DNA of 64,000 nt from Luteimonas sp. J29 (GTDB lineage Bacteria; Pseudomonadota; Gammaproteobacteria; Xanthomonadales; Xanthomonadaceae), in NCBI RefSeq assembly GCF_000472505.1, contig NZ_AWZR01000001.1:487693-551692 (forward strand). The letters run 5' to 3'. Every line of letters begins with the position of its first letter. Position 1 is the first letter of the stretch. A program made the position numbers and the translations under genes. Below the pieces are notes generated by a model, which did not search any database, was not told the origin of the DNA, and worked only from the letters and a program-made list of their open reading frames with translations. Positions 17,181-24,906 of this stretch are shown here, piece after piece.

Positions 17181-17262
17181 GCGGAATCCAGCACAAGACG
17201 GGTTCTCTCGACAGATTGCGGCGCCTACCGTGGTCGCCGTACCCCGCTGTCGAGACACCGCC

Positions 17263-17607
17263 ATGACCCGCTCCCCCGTCCGCCAACGTCCCGCCTCCGC
17301 CTTGCCTGGCATCGCCGCCCCGGTACCCGCGCACGACGCGACGCGTGCGTATCTGGGCCTGTGGGTGACGGACGACGGCTACGTGCGCCACGCCCTGCTG
17401 CCCGATGGCCGCTACGTCGAGGCCCGCGGCAACCGCGAGGCCGCCTACCGCGGCCGCTATGCGGTGAACGGCGACCGCGTCGACTACGTCGACGACACCG
17501 GCTTCGTCGGCTACGGCGAATTCATCGACGGGGCGCTCCACCACGCCGGCATGGTGCTGCGGCGTCGGGCGGAGGCCGCCGGCGGGCCGCAACGCGACGT
17601 GCGCTGA
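17263..17607 (+). CDS. Atu4866 domain-containing protein
   Basis: A 114-residue protein with the Atu4866 pattern: YLGLWVTDDGYVRHALLPDG, YRGRYAVNGDRVDYVDDTG, and GEFIDGALHHAGMVLRR. Such proteins are small beta-rich, lipocalin-like folds of unknown role, repeatedly encoded beside a LysR regulator and an SDR exactly as here. The ATG at 17263 follows GAGACACCGCC. The N-terminal 25 residues are poorly conserved and might be partly upstream sequence. It heads a three-gene run with the SDR and the SnoaL-like gene. Confidence 0.78.
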   Translation: MTRSPVRQRPASALPGIAAPVPAHDATRAYLGLWVTDDGYVRHALLPDGRYVEARGNREAAYRGRYAVNGDRVDYVDDTGFVGYGEFIDGALHHAGMVLRRRAEAAGGPQRDVR

Positions 17608-17648
17608 GGCGTCGTCCCCTTCCCCTGTTCGATTCCACGAGGACATCC

Positions 17649-18386
17649 ATGAACGACAACATCCACGGCAAGGTCGTGCTGGTCACCGGCGCCAGCAGCG
17701 GCATCGGCGAGACCACCGCCCGCATCCTCGCCGCCCGCGGCGCGACGGTGGTGCTGGGCGCGCGGCGCGTCGAGCGGCTCGAGGCGCTGGCGGCGGACAT
17801 CGACGCCGCCGGCGGAACCGCCCTTGCGCGCGCGCTCGACGTCACCTCGCGCGGGGACGTGCAGGCCTTCGCCGGGCATGCCCTGCAGCGCTTCGGCCGC
17901 ATCGACGTGCTGGTGAACAACGCCGGCGTGATGCCGCTGGCGCCGCTGTCCGCGCTCAAGGTGGACGAGTGGGACCGCATGATCGACGTCAACATCCGCG
18001 GCGTGCTCAACGGCATCGCGGCGGTGCTGCCGGTGATGGAGCGACAGGGCCACGGGCACGTGGTGAACGTGTCCTCGATCGGCGGCCTGTTCGTGATGCC
18101 GACGGCCGCGGTGTATTGCGCCACCAAGTACGCGGTGCGCGCGATCTCCGACGGCCTGCGCATGGAAAGCGACACGGTGCGGGTGACCTGCGTGTATCCG
18201 GGCGCGGTGGAATCGGAACTGGCCAGCACGATCACCCACGCCGAATCGGCCGCGGCGATCGCCCAGTTCCGCACGATCGCGCTCGAGCCCGAGGCGATCG
18301 CGCAGGCCATCGCCCATGCGATCTCGCAGCCGGGCGAGGTCGATACCACCGACATCGTGGTCCGCCACGTGCGGAGCCCGCCGTGA
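17649..18386 (+). CDS. Short-chain dehydrogenase/reductase (SDR), classical
   Basis: A 245-residue NAD(P)-dependent oxidoreductase. Cofactor motif TGASSGIG (13-20), NNAG (90-93), active-site Tyr156 and Lys160 in YCATK, and catalytic Ser in VVNVSS. Arg at ARRVER after the second strand suggests NADPH preference. GAGGACATCC precedes the ATG. It overlaps the next gene by one base (TGATG), so the two are co-translated. The divergent LysR probably controls it. Substrate unknown; this subgroup often reduces aldehydes or ketones. Confidence 0.92.
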   Translation: MNDNIHGKVVLVTGASSGIGETTARILAARGATVVLGARRVERLEALAADIDAAGGTALARALDVTSRGDVQAFAGHALQRFGRIDVLVNNAGVMPLAPLSALKVDEWDRMIDVNIRGVLNGIAAVLPVMERQGHGHVVNVSSIGGLFVMPTAAVYCATKYAVRAISDGLRMESDTVRVTCVYPGAVESELASTITHAESAAAIAQFRTIALEPEAIAQAIAHAISQPGEVDTTDIVVRHVRSPP

Positions 18387-18871
18387 TGCGCGCGCTTGCC
18401 GGCCTGCTGCTGGCCCTCGCGCTGGGCCCGGCCGCCGCGGGCGGCCGCCCCGTCGCGCAGCCGCCTGCCGACGCCGCCATCGCGCAGTCGAATGCCGCCC
18501 TCGTGCGCCAGGCCTTCGCGGCCTGGCGCGAAGGGCGTGGCAGCCTGTTCGACCTGCTGCACGAGGACGTGGAGTGGGTCGTGGCCGGAACCAGCCCGGT
18601 GTCGGGCCGCTACGGCTCGCGCCAGGCCTTCCTGGAGCAGGCGGTGGCGCCGATCGGGGCGCGCCTGGCCACGCCGATCGCGCCCGAGGTCAGGCAGGTG
18701 CTGGCGCAGGGCGATGCCGTGGTGGTGCTGTGGGACGGCGTGGCGACCCGCCGCGACGGTGGCACCTACCGCAACAGCTACGCGTGGCACCTGGTGTTCG
18801 AGGACGGGCGCATCGTGCGCGCGACGGCCTTCCTCGACACCTGGGCATTGCAGCGGCTGATGGAAGACTGA
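18386..18871 (+). CDS. Exported SnoaL-like (NTF2 fold) protein
   Basis: A 161-residue protein with a signal peptide (MRALAGLLLALALGPAAAGG) and an NTF2/SnoaL-like domain: VRQAFAAWREGRGSLFDLLHEDVEWVVAGTS as the opening helix and strand, then WHLVFEDGRIVRATAFLDT. The family binds small ligands in a cone-shaped pocket. It overlaps the SDR by one base (TGATG). The signal peptide is atypical for this fold, so the exported location is worth noting. Confidence 0.85.
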   Translation: MRALAGLLLALALGPAAAGGRPVAQPPADAAIAQSNAALVRQAFAAWREGRGSLFDLLHEDVEWVVAGTSPVSGRYGSRQAFLEQAVAPIGARLATPIAPEVRQVLAQGDAVVVLWDGVATRRDGGTYRNSYAWHLVFEDGRIVRATAFLDTWALQRLMED

Positions 18872-19088
18872 CGGGCGTCCCGCGCGGGGCTTGCGTCACG
18901 CGGGGCCACGCATGTCGTGGCGCGACCGGGGCGCAGGTGTCGGCGCGCCATCACCGGCGCCGATCGGACGGGCGCAGCGCGGCAGCGCGTCCTCGGGCAC
19001 CAGGGCCGGCGGCGGGGCCGGTGGGAACGCGCCCTGGAGACCTGGCGCCCGAAGCCGCGCCTGCGACAGGGAAGCTGGCAGTGAGGCC

Positions 19089-20078
19089 TCAGTCGGACGC
19101 GCTGCCCGGGGCCGGCGCACCGGGTTGCCACAGCCAGCGCAGCACCTCCGGCAGCAGCCGGCCGCCGTGGTCGTCGGAGTGGCCGCCGTCGCCCCAGGCG
19201 TGCGCCAGCTGGTAGCGCGGGCCGTCGTCGCCGCGGCGGTCCGCTTCCGTGTTCGCCCACTGCAGCGCCGCCAGCATCTGCTGGTTGGCGAGGAACCAGT
19301 TCCCGTGCTCGTTGTCGAGGTCGTTGCGCCCGTCCTGCAGGAAGATGCGCAGCGGCCGGATCGGATGCTTGCGCACGAGCGTGGGGTAGAGGTCGCCACC
19401 GGGCACCATCGGCCGGCCGTCCTCCTCGGGGCGGTAGCCGATCGAGACATAGCTGCCGATGAAGCTCACCACGTTGCCGAACACGTCGGGCCGGTGCCAG
19501 GCGACGGTGAAGGCGGCGATCGCGCCGCTGCTGGTGCCGCCGATCGCGCGCCGTGCCGGATCGTCGCTCAGCGCGTAGCGCTCGCCGACCAGCGGCAGCA
19601 GCTCGTCCACCAGCATCCGCGCGTAGGTGTCGTCGAGCGCGTCGTACTCCTGCGCGCGGTGGTCGGGGTTCGACATGCCGAGGTCGTCCGGATAGCGCTC
19701 GCCGCGATGCCCGGGCGTCACGAACACGCCGATCGTCGGCGGGATGTCGCCCCGATGGACCAGGTTGTCCAGCACCGCCGGCACGCGCAGCGAACCGTCC
19801 GGGTGGGTCGCGCGCTGGCCGTCGTGGAAGACCAGCAGGTTCGCGGGGCGGGACGGATCGTGCCCGGCGGGCACGTGGATCCAGTAGCGGCGCACGGTGC
19901 CGGGAATGACCCGGCTGTGGAACTCGAACGGCCCTTCGAGCCGGCCCCGGGGCACCCCGGGCTGGACCAGCGAATCGGCGGTCAGTCCATATCGGCGCGG
20001 CGCCTCATCCGACGCGGCGCCGGCGCCGGGCACCGCGGCGGCCAAGGCGAGTGCAAGTGCCATCCACGGCATGCGCAT
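19089..20078 (-). CDS. Esterase, enterochelin esterase/EstD-like alpha/beta hydrolase
   Basis: A 329-residue secreted hydrolase. Signal peptide MRMPWMALALALAAAVPGAGA. The alpha/beta hydrolase domain starts YWIHVPAGHD; oxyanion region LVFHDGQRA; nucleophile Ser in IGGTSSGA; Asp candidate in FLQDGRNDLD; catalytic His in WGDGGHSDDHG. The order and spacing match the Fes/IroD-like esterase group, whose members cleave enterobactin or simple esters. The start at 20078 follows GGGGA; a longer frame to 20150 lacks a signal. There is no siderophore gene nearby, so a general esterase is the cautious reading. Confidence 0.88.
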   Translation of the reverse strand: MRMPWMALALALAAAVPGAGAASDEAPRRYGLTADSLVQPGVPRGRLEGPFEFHSRVIPGTVRRYWIHVPAGHDPSRPANLLVFHDGQRATHPDGSLRVPAVLDNLVHRGDIPPTIGVFVTPGHRGERYPDDLGMSNPDHRAQEYDALDDTYARMLVDELLPLVGERYALSDDPARRAIGGTSSGAIAAFTVAWHRPDVFGNVVSFIGSYVSIGYRPEEDGRPMVPGGDLYPTLVRKHPIRPLRIFLQDGRNDLDNEHGNWFLANQQMLAALQWANTEADRRGDDGPRYQLAHAWGDGGHSDDHGGRLLPEVLRWLWQPGAPAPGSASD

Positions 20079-20159
20079 GCGTGTCGTCCCCGTCGTTCCC
20101 GGACGCAGCCTAACCCGGGGCGGCTGGCGCCGGAAGCGTGTCGGCGCCATGGCCCATGC

Positions 20160-20810
20160 TCACAGCCCCATGTAGCGCTCCGCGTACCCGCGCCGGATCG
20201 CCTCGAGCAGCGACTCCTCGCTCGCGTATCCGCCCTTGGCCCTGCGTTCCTCGTACAGGGTGCGGAACTCGTCCGTCTGACGGAAGGCCTCGAACTTCGC
20301 CTCCTTGAACCGGGCGAACTCCTCGTGCGACAGGTCGAGGCGTTCCAGCACCTTGCCCTCGGCGATCCGGAACACGACGTAGCGCTCGTACACCGACTCG
20401 TAGCCCATGTGCACGTATTCGACCACCTTGCCCTGCGGCACGACCAGGGCGCCGCTGTACCAGTCGGCCAGGATCGGTGGACGCGGCCGCCGGAACAGCT
20501 TGCGCAGGATGCTGCGCTCCTTCATGCGCGGGCCAAAGTCGCCGGTGAAGATCTTGGCATCGAGCAGCCGCAGCTCGCCGTCCGCGATCTCCCAGTACGC
20601 GACGTAGCCCCGCCACAGCGCGCTGTTGGTGACCGCTTCCTCCGGAAGCGTCCACTCGATCCTGTCCAGGTGCGGCCAGAGCGGGTTGTTGTGGAGCGAG
20701 TGCTCCTCGCCGTCGAAGGTGATCCGGTCCGGGGCCTGCGCCGTGGCGTGCGCGGCGGCAGGCAGTAGCAGGGCGAGGCAGAGCGCGAAGATCGCGGGAA
20801 TCCGTACCAT
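20160..20810 (-). CDS. Exported protein of unknown function
   Basis: A 216-residue protein with a signal peptide (FALCLALLLPAAAHATA). The mature part holds recognisable but unnamed blocks: FDGEEHSLHNNPLW, TNSALWRGYVAYWEI, LRLLDAKIFTG and ADWYSGALVVPQGK, a combination I recall from secreted proteins annotated only as hypothetical. Charged helices dominate the C-terminus. It lies 81 bases upstream of the esterase gene on the same strand, and possibly shares its transcript. Confidence 0.75.
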   Translation of the reverse strand: MVRIPAIFALCLALLLPAAAHATAQAPDRITFDGEEHSLHNNPLWPHLDRIEWTLPEEAVTNSALWRGYVAYWEIADGELRLLDAKIFTGDFGPRMKERSILRKLFRRPRPPILADWYSGALVVPQGKVVEYVHMGYESVYERYVVFRIAEGKVLERLDLSHEEFARFKEAKFEAFRQTDEFRTLYEERRAKGGYASEESLLEAIRRGYAERYMGL

Positions 20811-20892
20811 GGCATTGCTCCTTGCAGGTCGGCGGCCCTCCGCGGCCGCGTGCAGCGGCGAGCCTACACCCGCGATGGCCCGGGCGGAACGC

Positions 20893-21867
20893 TCAGTCGC
20901 CGCCCAGCTCCCGGTCGATCCCGCTGGCGGCGAGGAAGGCGTCGAAGTCCTGGATGTCGAGCATCTCGCGCAGGGCGGCGGACTTGTCGTCGGCGCGCTC
21001 GTAGTAGGCGCGGGCGATGCGGTAGCCGATCCAGTAGCCGAGGTCGGCGGGACGGTCGCCGCGGGCGTTGGCGCCTTCGTACAGCCAGCCGGCGTAGTCG
21101 GTGCCGTGCATCCGCGCGCCGAACTCCTGCCACAGCGCGGCGGCGCGCGGTTCGGCCCAGGCGTGGACGTGGTCGTTGATATGGCGTCCGGCGCCGAGCT
21201 CGGCGATGAAGTCGGCCACGCCCTCGCCGATGGCGGCCTGGAGGAGGGTGGGCTGGCCGTCGATGCGCGCGCGCTGCTGGAAATGCACCCATTCGTGGGC
21301 CACGATCGCCGGCAGGTTGTCGAACTCGCCGACGACGGCGCGGTGCCAGTCGCCCAGTTCGTCCAGCGGCGTGCCGGGTGCGCGGCCGAACATCTCGACG
21401 CCGATCATGAGCCCGGTGGCGTCCGCCGTGCCGCCCGAGTTCATGCGCCCGACCAGGAAATAGACGTCGGGGAACACCGCATCGGGCACCAGGGTGCGCA
21501 TGCGTCGCAGCGTGTCGCGGATCCGCGGCACCTGGTCCTCAAGCTTCGGGGTGAGCCTGCGCAGCGAGGCGTAGTAGCGCGGATGCGCGTCGATGGCGGC
21601 GACCAGCTTGCCGGCATCGCCGATGCGCAGGCGGACGAAGGTCTCAAGGCCCGGGCTGCCCGGCTCGAGGTAGCGGGCCTGGAAGATGCGTGCGCGGGCC
21701 TCGGCATCCGTGGCGTCGGCGGCCTCGTCCCAGGCCTGCCAGAAGCGGTCGATGTCCTCGGTGACCAGGCGCGCCTCGTCCGGTTCGAGCGGGAAGGCCG
21801 GGGCCTGCGCGCAGGCCGACAGCGGCAGCAGGCAGCACAGCAGCAGCGGGAGGAGGGTTCTACGCAT
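20893..21867 (-). CDS. DUF2268-like lipoprotein metalloprotease (HExxH)
   Basis: A 324-residue lipoprotein with lipobox LSAC. HEWVHFQQ is a zinc-binding HExxH motif; the downstream GEGVADFIAEL supplies the likely third ligand Glu, as in DUF2268 gluzincin-like predicted Zn proteases. Other blocks: YFLVGRMNSGGTA and ADLGYWIGYRIARAYYE. A second protein with the same architecture (HEYVH, YDLGYWVGYRIVKAYF) lies at 26.2-27.2 kb. Substrate unknown; probably anchored to the periplasmic side of an envelope membrane. Confidence 0.84.
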   Translation of the reverse strand: MRRTLLPLLLCCLLPLSACAQAPAFPLEPDEARLVTEDIDRFWQAWDEAADATDAEARARIFQARYLEPGSPGLETFVRLRIGDAGKLVAAIDAHPRYYASLRRLTPKLEDQVPRIRDTLRRMRTLVPDAVFPDVYFLVGRMNSGGTADATGLMIGVEMFGRAPGTPLDELGDWHRAVVGEFDNLPAIVAHEWVHFQQRARIDGQPTLLQAAIGEGVADFIAELGAGRHINDHVHAWAEPRAAALWQEFGARMHGTDYAGWLYEGANARGDRPADLGYWIGYRIARAYYERADDKSAALREMLDIQDFDAFLAASGIDRELGGD

Positions 21868-22186
21868 GGCGGATCGCGAGGTGGTGGCAGCGTCGCGGCA
21901 GGCTAGGGCCACGCCGGCGAACGGACATCGGCCGGAGGACACCGTGACCGTCGTCATGGGTGGTCCACGGCGTGTCCGGTTCCTGGCCGCGACCGCGTGG
22001 CCGCCACCCGGACGGACCCTTCTCCCTCCCCCGCCTGCGGGGGAGGGCCGGGGTGGGGGCAGGGCCGCGTACGGCGCACGGCCGGGAATGGCACGCCGCC
22101 CACGTTCCGGCAGCGGTGCGAGCACGGGCGGCGGGCGCCGCTGCTGGCGCGAATGGCGGCCGCGGTCAGCGGCAGCGGCCGCCGCG
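21868..22186. other. 319-base gap with a GC-rich intergenic repeat
   Basis: Between the starts/ends of the metalloprotease and HxlR genes there is no coding region I can support. It carries the repeat at 22018-22066; the rest shows nothing distinct. Confidence 0.6.
22018..22066. repeat. CCCCCGC...GCGGGGG hairpin repeat, copy 1
   Basis: A palindromic stretch, CTCCCTCCCCCGC-CT-GCGGGGGAGGG, followed by CCGGGGTGGGGGC. The reverse complement of the sequence at 47377-47423 matches it closely. This kind of intergenic repeat is common in Xanthomonadaceae. Confidence 0.7.
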
Positions 22187-22609
22187 TTACCCGCCGCGCT
22201 CGCGGGCGTCGAACTCGGCGCGCGCCTGCTCGATCTTCTCGAGGTTCCGTTCGGCCCAGATCCACACGCCGCAGAACGCATCGCCCAGGCCCAGGCCCAG
22301 GTCGGTGAGCCGGTACTCGACGCGCGGCGGCACCACCGGGTGCACCGTGCGCAGCACCAGCCCCTCGCGCTCCATTTGCCGCAGGGTCTGGGTCAGCATC
22401 CGCTGGCTGATGCCGGGCACCAGGCGCGCGATGCGGGTGAAGCGCAGCTCGCCGTGCTCGGCGAGCACGTCGATCACGATCATCGTCCACTTGTCGGCGA
22501 CGCGGCCGATGATCCCGTGCACCAGCGCCTCGACGCGTGGATCGGCCTGCCGCGCTTCGGCTGCCAGCTTCCTGCGCACTTCCTCGTGCCTGGCGCTGTC
22601 GATGGGCAT
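22187..22609 (-). CDS. HxlR family transcriptional regulator
   Basis: A 140-residue winged-helix regulator. The family core is clear: GRVADKWTMIVIDVLAEHG, LRFTRIARLVPGISQRMLTQ, LRQMEREGLVLRTVHPVVPP, and VEYRLTDLGLGL. HxlR proteins act as redox- or ligand-responsive dimers. GGAAG lies 8 bases before the ATG. It is divergent from an SDR, with a GGTAA-N5-TTACC palindrome 17 bases upstream of its start, so it likely controls the SDR and itself. Confidence 0.93.
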   Translation of the reverse strand: MPIDSARHEEVRRKLAAEARQADPRVEALVHGIIGRVADKWTMIVIDVLAEHGELRFTRIARLVPGISQRMLTQTLRQMEREGLVLRTVHPVVPPRVEYRLTDLGLGLGDAFCGVWIWAERNLEKIEQARAEFDARERGG

Positions 22610-22625
22610 GGCTTGCTTCCCGTTG

Positions 22626-22640
22626 GGTAACCGACTTACC
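22626..22640. promoter_or_regulatory. HxlR-type operator candidate
   Basis: GGTAA-CCGAC-TTACC, a perfect 5-bp inverted repeat in the divergent promoter region between the HxlR and SDR genes. The size suits a dimeric winged-helix regulator. Assignment is by position. Confidence 0.55.
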
Positions 22641-22868
22641 GCGAAGTCAAGAACGCACTTTCCGGTGCCGTCTTTCGAATCGGATGTGTCGTTCCTATCC
22701 TGCTCTTCGCGCCTCGTGCAAGGCGTCATTCCCCCACACGACGAACGCATCTCCATGACACGACGAACCCGAAACCGGCTGCTGGCCGCCATCGCCGGGT
22801 GGTGCCTGGCCACGGCGGTCTCCACTTCACACGCGAACAATACGCAATCCGGCGCGGAGCACAACAGC

Positions 22869-23612
22869 ATGAAACAGACTGGCAACACCATCGTCATCAC
22901 CGGCGGCGGCTCGGGCATCGGCCGCGAGCTCGCCCGCCGCTTCCACGCGCTCGGCAACACGGTCATCGTCGCCGGCCGTCGCCTCGAACCGCTGCGCGAG
23001 ACCATCGGCGACCGCGACCGCATGCACGCGATGCTCGTCGACGTCGCCGATCCAGCCAGCATCGCGGACTTCGCCCGCGAGCTCGTCGCCCGGCATCCGG
23101 ATACGAACGTGCTGGTGAACAACGCCGGCATCATGCGCTTCGAGGACATCTCCCGCCGTCGCCCGCCCGGCGACGCGGAAGCCACCGTCGCCACCAACCT
23201 GCTCGGCCCGATCCGCCTGGTCGACGCGCTGGTCGAGCACCTGGCCACGCGCCCGGACGCGGCGATCGTGAACGTGTCCTCGGGCCTGGGCTTCGTCCCG
23301 CGCACCGACGCGGCCACCTACAGCGCGACCAAGGCGGCGGTACACTCCTACAGCGTTTCGCTGCGTCACGTGTTGCGCGGCCGGGTGCAGGTGATCGAGC
23401 TGGTCCCGCCGGCGGTGCAGACCGAACTCACGCCCGGCCAGTCCACGCGCGATGGCTACATGCCGCTGGAGCAGTTCATCGACGAGGTGATGGAGCAGTT
23501 CACCCGTTCGCCGGTGCCCGACGAGGTCCTGGTCGATCGCGTCAACTTCCTGCGTCGCGCCGAGGCCGAAGGCCGGTTCGCCGACACGCTCGAGCGCCTC
23601 AACGCGCACTGA
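22869..23612 (+). CDS. SDR family oxidoreductase, DltE-like
   Basis: A 247-residue classical SDR: TGGGSGIG near the N-terminus, NNAG, VNVSS, and the active-site YSATK. The opening KQTGNTIVITGG and the ending VNFLRRAEAEGRF match the DltE-like group common in Proteobacteria. GGAG lies about 9 bases before the chosen ATG. The same frame is open upstream to an ATG at 22755 that would add a signal-peptide-like leader (LLAAIAGWCLATAVSTSHA); homologues start at the internal Met, so I use that. Divergent HxlR control is likely. Substrate unknown. Confidence 0.9.
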   Translation: MKQTGNTIVITGGGSGIGRELARRFHALGNTVIVAGRRLEPLRETIGDRDRMHAMLVDVADPASIADFARELVARHPDTNVLVNNAGIMRFEDISRRRPPGDAEATVATNLLGPIRLVDALVEHLATRPDAAIVNVSSGLGFVPRTDAATYSATKAAVHSYSVSLRHVLRGRVQVIELVPPAVQTELTPGQSTRDGYMPLEQFIDEVMEQFTRSPVPDEVLVDRVNFLRRAEAEGRFADTLERLNAH

Positions 23613-23667
23613 CCGCGGCCCGAACCGGGCGGGTGCGCCGCCCGCGTCCCGTGCGCGGTTGGCGCGC

Positions 23668-24084
23668 CTAGGGCGACCCGGTGTCGGCGCCGGCGCAGTA
23701 ACGTTCGATGACGTTGCGGGCCACCTCGGGTGGCGCGATCCGGTCGAGGTCATCCTGGCCGACCATCTCGCTGCCGTAGAGCACGCCGCCTTCCCACTTC
23801 GCGGTGCGCGCCTCGCAATCGACCGCCAGCGTGGCCGAGAGCTCGCCGCTCTTGCCGTCGCGCAGCACGTTGTACAGGCCGGGCACCGGTTCGTCGAACT
23901 CCACCAGCGGCCAGACGTACCAGCGGTCGAAGTAGAGGCCGTCCTCCATGCGCTCGGTGTGGACGATGGCCCCGTCGTCGAGCGCGCGGCGTTCGCCCAG
24001 CGGATCGTCGCCGTCCTGCGCCAGCGCCAGGCCGCAGGCCGCGGCGATCGCCAGCATGCACGGCATCCTGCTCCAGCGGCCCAT
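23668..24084 (-). CDS. Small exported protein of unknown function
   Basis: A 138-residue protein with a signal peptide (MPCMLAIAAACGLALA). The mature region is acidic, with WYVWPLVEFDEPVPGLY in the middle and two cysteines (DCEAR and RYCAG). It resembles short xanthomonad proteins of the surface-adhesin E type only weakly, so I name no family. GGAGG precedes the ATG at 24084. It is monocistronic and convergent with the SDR gene. Confidence 0.65.
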   Translation of the reverse strand: MGRWSRMPCMLAIAAACGLALAQDGDDPLGERRALDDGAIVHTERMEDGLYFDRWYVWPLVEFDEPVPGLYNVLRDGKSGELSATLAVDCEARTAKWEGGVLYGSEMVGQDDLDRIAPPEVARNVIERYCAGADTGSP

Positions 24085-24413
24085 GGCGTCCTCCCGGGGG
24101 TGTGCTCGCCGGGAAGATACACCGGGCGTGGCCCGGGCGGCCCGCCTGGCGCGGCCCGGCGTGCCGCAGCGCGTTGACGATGACCCGGCGGGCGTCGAAG
24201 CCGCCCATGCCGAAGACGTCCGCGAACCAGGGGGGCGGCGCGCACCGGGGGCGCCTCGCGGGGTCGCGCGGACGCGATGCGCGGCCGGAAACGACAACGG
24301 GAAGCGCGCCGCGCTTCCCGTTCCAGCGTTATATCCCGGTGGGGGACTTGCGGCAATGCCCGCGGCGCAGGGCAGGATCGCCGTCCTTCCGCGACAGCCC
24401 CCTGGAGGACCCG
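24085..24413. other. 329-base gap with a strong hairpin
   Basis: Divergent region between the small exported protein and arr. It contains the 13-bp inverted repeat at 24296-24322 and just after it ttatat, a possible -10 for arr. No other feature seen. Confidence 0.55.
24296..24322. repeat. Inverted repeat upstream of arr
   Basis: AACGGGAAGCGCG-C-CGCGCTTCCCGTT: a perfect 13-bp inverted repeat with a one-base centre, 92 bases before the arr start. It could be an operator or an attenuator stem; there is no U-tract after it. Confidence 0.6.
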
Positions 24414-24812
24414 ATGCTTGAAGCGCCGATCTACTACCACGGCACCCGCGCCGACCTGCGGCCTGGCGACGCGATCGTCCCCGGCCATCCCTCCAACTTC
24501 GGCACCCGGCGGCCCTCGCGCTACGTGTACCTGTCGGCCCGGCTGGAGTCGGCGATCTGGGGCGCGGAACTGGCGGTGGGCGAAGGCCCGGGGCGCGTGT
24601 ACATCGTCGCGCCGACCGGCCCCATCGAGGACGATCCGAACCTGACCGACCGCAAGTATCCCGGCAACCCCACCCGCTCCTACCGCACCGCGCAACCGCT
24701 GCGCGTGCTCGCCGAGGTGCACGGCTGGATCGGCCATCCGCCGGAGCAGCTGGAACGGATGCGCGCCTTCGTCGCCTCCCTGGGCCCGAAGGCCGACCCG
24801 GAGGAGGACTGA
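24414..24812 (+). CDS. arr: NAD+-rifampin ADP-ribosyltransferase (Arr)
   Basis: A 132-residue enzyme that inactivates rifamycins by ADP-ribosylation of the C23 hydroxyl. Full family pattern: YYHGTRADLRPGD at the start, SNFGTR, YVYLSARLESAIWGAELA, VYIVAPTGPIEDDPNLTD, KYPGNPTRSYRT, and a W-x-GHPPE tail. Length equals that of other chromosomal Arr proteins. GGAGG precedes the ATG. Base composition matches the neighbours and no mobile element adjoins it, so it looks like an intrinsic chromosomal gene rather than a recent cassette. Whether it confers resistance depends on expression. Confidence 0.94.
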   Translation: MLEAPIYYHGTRADLRPGDAIVPGHPSNFGTRRPSRYVYLSARLESAIWGAELAVGEGPGRVYIVAPTGPIEDDPNLTDRKYPGNPTRSYRTAQPLRVLAEVHGWIGHPPEQLERMRAFVASLGPKADPEED

Positions 24813-24830
24813 GCGGCGCGGCCCGGCCTG

Positions 24831-24849
24831 CGCGGATCCCGCGGATTTT
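24831..24849 (+). terminator. Weak terminator after arr
   Basis: CGCGG-ATC-CCGCG followed by GATTTT, 18 bases after the arr stop. The stem is only five pairs, so termination may be partial. Confidence 0.35.
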
Positions 24850-24906
24850 CCATGCCCGGGCCGGGGCCTCTAAGATCGCGCGGACCAGCCTCAGGGGAAC
24901 CGACAC

